Shown in pieces: positions 60,651 through 64,000 of a stretch of DNA of 64,000 nt. The translations under genes and the position numbers were made by a program. Position 1 is the first letter of the stretch, and the number at the start of each line of letters is the position of its first letter. The stretch comes from Loxodes magnus. Taxonomy: Eukaryota; Ciliophora; Karyorelictea; Loxodida; Loxodidae. The notes beneath the pieces were generated by a model. The model was not told where the DNA came from. It did no database searches and saw only the letters and a list, made by a program, of their open reading frames with translations. Location of the stretch: NCBI GenBank assembly GCA_946699065.1, contig CAMPDV010000378.1, positions 1 to 64,000 of the forward strand, written 5' to 3'.

Positions 60651-62290
60651 AATTAGTATTTTACTCAGTCAGCTACTTATAGTGAAACTATCTTAGAGAC
60701 TTCATTTTTATCGCATGAGCTTAGTCTTTAAGTATATACTAAGCAAATAAAATGGGAAAAGCTTGTAGTGGGTAAGTTTTTATAGTTTGTGTGACCTTTT
60801 GCACCCTCATTCACTGAAAAAACTTCTTAAGGAGGAGACTCTAATGAAATTTAACCAGCTCCTAATAACTAAGAAATAGGAGGTAATGCATTTGGTGGAA
60901 ATCTTGGTACTGAGGCTATAATAAATACTGAGATATTCAATGTCACGCTTAATCATGTAAGTGAGTCAAGTGAAGCAAGTGAATAAAATTTAACTCTTAC
61001 TTGCTATGAAAAGAAAAACTGTAAAACTAAAGGAGGTTCTTCTGTTAAGATAAAAAATAGTCCAAGTGCAAAATTAAGTGAAGGAGGGATTTAAAATAGG
61101 CTTCTACAGTAAAGTTCTTACCTGGAAATTATTATCTCAGACAGTGATATTCCTAAAAAATAGAAAGAAGATGGAGGCTCTTATAATTTCAATTTCAATG
61201 TGTCCATCATAGCCAGTGCTGTGGCTGAAAGCTATACTATGTAAGGAAATTGGGTCTTTGAAGGATAAATTAGTAAATCTGACTCACAAGAACAGATAGA
61301 AAATATGGAAGATGAAGTGATAATTTCTCTTGATAATCATGGTAAGCATTATTAAATATTATAGATAGCAAGATAAAATTAGTACTTATCTTAACCGGAA
61401 TTTCAGTTGCATCATGCTACATATTTGGATGTATAGTACATTCTTTCAAGAGATCTTAAATAGAAATCTATCCCTCACAAGACTAGTATAAATATAGGTG
61501 TTTTTTGAATTACTTAGGCCTCTCGATCTTTAGATGTTTGATGCTAATCAAGATAAAGATATTTAGCTCAAGAAGGCTTTGATAGACTTATTAACTTGAA
61601 TAATCCAAGCATTAAATTAAAATTTTAAAATGGTTATTTATTAAATATGCTTAATGCTTTAGATAGCATTAATCTTACATAACTTAATAGCTTATTATCT
61701 AAATGCATCTTTATGTATTATTTACATATTAGGATTTGTATTATACAGCATTTTATAAAAAATAAAAATAAATCTGCATTTTATAAAATATCGAAGAAAT
61801 AAGATAAGTTTCTAGCTGTTCGACTAGCTACCAAAAGGGTAACATAAGAAACAAGATTTCGATTTTTTGTGGTTATTTCATAAAATAATAGTCTATCTTT
61901 CGTCAAGAAGCATTTCTAGTTTTATTTCAGTAAAAAAATCTTAATTTGCTATCAAGTGGGAATAGTTGAAAATTTAAGGAGTGGATATTCAAATAAAAAA
62001 AGCATTTAATTAAGGAAGACAATATCTCAGGAAAAATGAGAATACTAAATTGAATCTGAGTACTAGGATAGAACTAAAAGTATTTTGAAATATAAAAAGA
62101 CTAATTAAATAAAATAATAGTGAACATATAAAACATTAGGAGAATGAATAATAGATTGCTAAAGATATTATATAATTTAATTTTCTTCTTAAATCTAAAG
62201 GCCAACATTTTCAAAATGGAAATAGAGAAAAAATCTTAAAATCACAAGCTGAGCATATAAAACGAATAGGTAGCTAATTTATATAAATAC
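60651..62290 (+). CDS. C-terminal region of Cys-rich gene family, second copy, partial
   Basis: Inverted paralogue of 24840-25690. One frame from about 60651 to 61505 (about 285 codons, a single TGA) reads FAPSFTEKTSQGGDSNEI, NAFGGNLGTEAIINTEIF, NLTLTCYEKKNCKTKGGSS, SYNFNFNVSIIASAVAE and GNWVFEGQISKSDSQ. This is a soluble, probably extracellular-type domain I cannot name. Shifts in T-runs near 61505 and 61563 continue into FDANQDKDI (EF-hand-loop-like) and NLNNPSIKLKFQNGYLLNM, then basic sequence to about 62290. The cysteine-rich part found at 26 kb is absent upstream. Long conservation between copies makes this a real coding region. Confidence 0.55.
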
Positions 62291-62349
62291 AAAATTAAAT
62301 GTTTGGCGTTCTTGGAGGTATTTCAACCTATTTTTCACCAGCCTCTAAA

Positions 62350-63151
62350 TTGTTCTAGAGTCAAATTTAAAAACCTGAAAATTCTACAACTCTTCTACTT
62401 GTCATGAATGCTGTTCTTTAATCTTCTTTCACTTAGATGTTAGATGTCTTTTTTCTTGTAATTTTTTCCATATTTATTGCAATATAATTTTCTCTTTCTC
62501 TTGATAATTTTAGTTGTTAATTTCTCCTCTTTAATTTTTCCAATATCTTCTACTAGTTTCAATGTTCTTACTTGAGAAAAATTTCTACCACCTTTTTCAC
62601 AGATTCTTTTTATAGTTACAATAATAGCGTCTTATTGCTTGTCACTTAGGTTGAAACCTTCAGTTTTTTCACCTTCAATTATCATTGGATCATTCCTTTA
62701 TTCTTTCAGTTCCATTCAACGGTGCAATTTGTACTAATTCTCTTCTATTTTTTCTAACTTGCTGATCAGCTCTTCCTATTGATAGTTTTAAGATTAACTG
62801 CTCTAGTCATGTGAAATATTTCAAAATGCGTTAAGGTTTCTTCTTAGGACATGAGTCTCGATTCTGTTTCCTCTGCAAGTTCGAGTTTTTCCATTAACTT
62901 TTTTATTGTCTTTCTTTAATTTTTTACTTCTTTCTGGAGGTCAGAACAACTTAGTCAATTAATAATTATTTATTTGCTACTTTGTGATGAGATTCGAGAC
63001 TTCCGAGCGCATTATATTTTAAGTCTATTTTAGGTTTTTCTTCAGAAGTGAGAGACTCATCCTGATAGGTGGCCTTTTTTGTACCCTTTTCATGGGCCTA
63101 GCCTTTCTAGGATAGCTCCTGTTTTTTTGTAGCCGCGAAGAATCCTGACAT
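62350..63151 (-). mobile_element. gag-like ORF1 with degraded knuckle
   Basis: Minus strand from ATG 63151: MSGFFAATKKQELSQKG, then a charged, coiled-coil-prone region (IKKLMEKLELAEETES in another frame), NDPMIIEGEKTEG near 62695, and C-N-K-Y-G-K-N-Y-K-K-K-D where a knuckle C-x2-C-x3-H-x4-C should be; TGT to TAT and CAC to TAC would explain two lost ligands. Several frame changes. No RT follows. Confidence 0.6.
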
Positions 63152-63429
63152 CTTTTTTCAGCTTTTTGATTAGATATCTATTTAATAAAAGCATTTTGTT
63201 AGATAGAGCAACAAACTGTAAGGCCTTGAGTGAAAATGATTAATCAAAGTTAAATTTTTCCTTTAAAATATATAAAGAATTCAAAAATATTAATGTAATT
63301 ACATTGAATCTAAAAAAGCAGGATAAAAGAACAAATTAAAAATAAAAATGGATAAATAAATAATAGATTATAGAGGGTCTCCATTTTTAGGCTAATCACT
63401 TTTAAGTTTAAAGTTACGCATAAATATCA

Positions 63430-64000
63430 ACTCTACATCTGTTTGGATTTTTTCTATCATAAGTCTTGGTGACTTTTAGATTGATATTTCTAATATTTTC
63501 CGATAGGTCAAATCCCAGTCACTTTTTATTGAATTCGTAAACCGCCTATTAGATATAAGAAGCTTCACTCTTTAGTTGTAGTATTTTTTCTATATAGTTT
63601 ACCTTCTTAGTTGCAATAGATCCAGAAAATGATTTCCCATTAGTTTTTTATTATTATTTTTTTGTTAAAATTGTAAGCAGCTTCTTAGTTTGTGCCCTAG
63701 TCTCATGCAGTACCAGCATCTGATTATTTTCCGATATGGAATGAAAATTGTTACGGGCTGCTCAACATCCATCGTATCATTCACTTTTTTTTATAGGAAT
63801 ATACTTTCAGTTAACTCTTCGAATTGGTTGAATTTTTCTTCTAATTTTTCTATTCTAATATTTCCTAGCTGTTATTTTCAATTTTTTCTCCTGTGAGTTA
63901 GTCATCAGATATTCTATTTTTCTTTCTAGTTCTTATACTGTTCTTAAGAGTTTAAAATTCTCTAATTGCATAAATTTAAGTTCTTAAAGTACTTTTTATT
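63430..64000 (-). mobile_element. gag-like ORF1 with knuckle, cut by window edge
   Basis: Direct-orientation homologue of 22100-22780. Knuckle C-W-Y-C-M-R-L-G-H-K-L-R-S-C at 63677-63718, complete, with Trp as TGG. It is preceded by NDTMDVEQ, matching NDPMDI elsewhere. By comparison with the 22-kb copy the start codon lies about 50 bases beyond the window. Confidence 0.75.

Noticed and set aside
60752..60785. A gene start MGKACS (N-myristoylation type) followed by a 14-nt intron GTAAGTTTTTATAG
   Set aside because: The unspliced frame already runs from upstream sequence through this point into the main ORF with TGA as Trp, and the inverted copy has indels that break the spliced version.

Overview
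The window is about 78-80% A+T. It reads as protein only if TAA and TAG are glutamine, so it comes from a ciliate nucleus. The WD40 gene at 51.1-52.2 kb, the APE-type LINE at 39.5-42.9 kb and several gag-like ORFs also carry in-frame TGA at conserved tryptophan positions, while the WD40 gene still ends on TGA. That is the pattern of a karyorelict-type code (UAA/UAG = Gln, UGA = Trp or stop; NCBI table 27) or the related Condylostoma code (table 28). A Loxodes-like organism is my best guess, by inference only. Because only TGA can end a frame, open frames are cheap here. I trust genes with recognisable motifs much more than merely open frames and have set confidences accordingly.

Layout. 0-0.8 kb: a 39-bp tandem array at the 3' end of a retroelement. 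1.4-6.8 kb: LINE reverse-transcriptase fragments and a gag-like ORF. 7.5-11.0 kb: an unknown ORF, a frameshifted RING-WD40 gene and another unknown ORF. 11.5-17.1 kb: short SINE-like copies and LINE fragments, one interrupted by a nested gag-only element. 17.2-22.0 kb: the least TE-rich part, with a very long open frame, tRNA-Phe(GAA) on the opposite strand and a multi-pass membrane protein. 22.1-30.7 kb: gag ORFs, SINE-like copies, a Cys-rich surface-type gene split by a SINE-like insertion, and a LINE. 30.9-39.1 kb: an unknown gene, a WD40 pseudogene in an inverted duplication, and a Q-rich coiled-coil gene. 39.5-46.4 kb: the best LINE (endonuclease, RT, C-terminal zinc finger) plus two gag-only elements. 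46.4-54.6 kb: small ORFs and the second arm of the inverted duplication with an intact WD40 gene containing a 22-nt intron. 55-57.8 kb: a truncated direct copy of the LINE. 58.5-64 kb: an unknown minus-strand gene, a second copy of the Cys-rich gene's C-terminal region, and two gag ORFs.

The main theme is retroelements. Autonomous LINEs have an APE-type endonuclease. Many gag-only (ORF1-only) elements carry a CX2CX3-4HX4C zinc knuckle. Short SINE-like elements share a two-tier 3' terminal stem-loop with longer ones, which suggests that one reverse-transcription machinery mobilises them all. Duplicated copies give internal controls: empty sites, target-site duplications, and TGG/TGA exchange at the same codon. 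Many host ORFs are coherent except for single-base shifts in homopolymers, which could be assembly error or decay.
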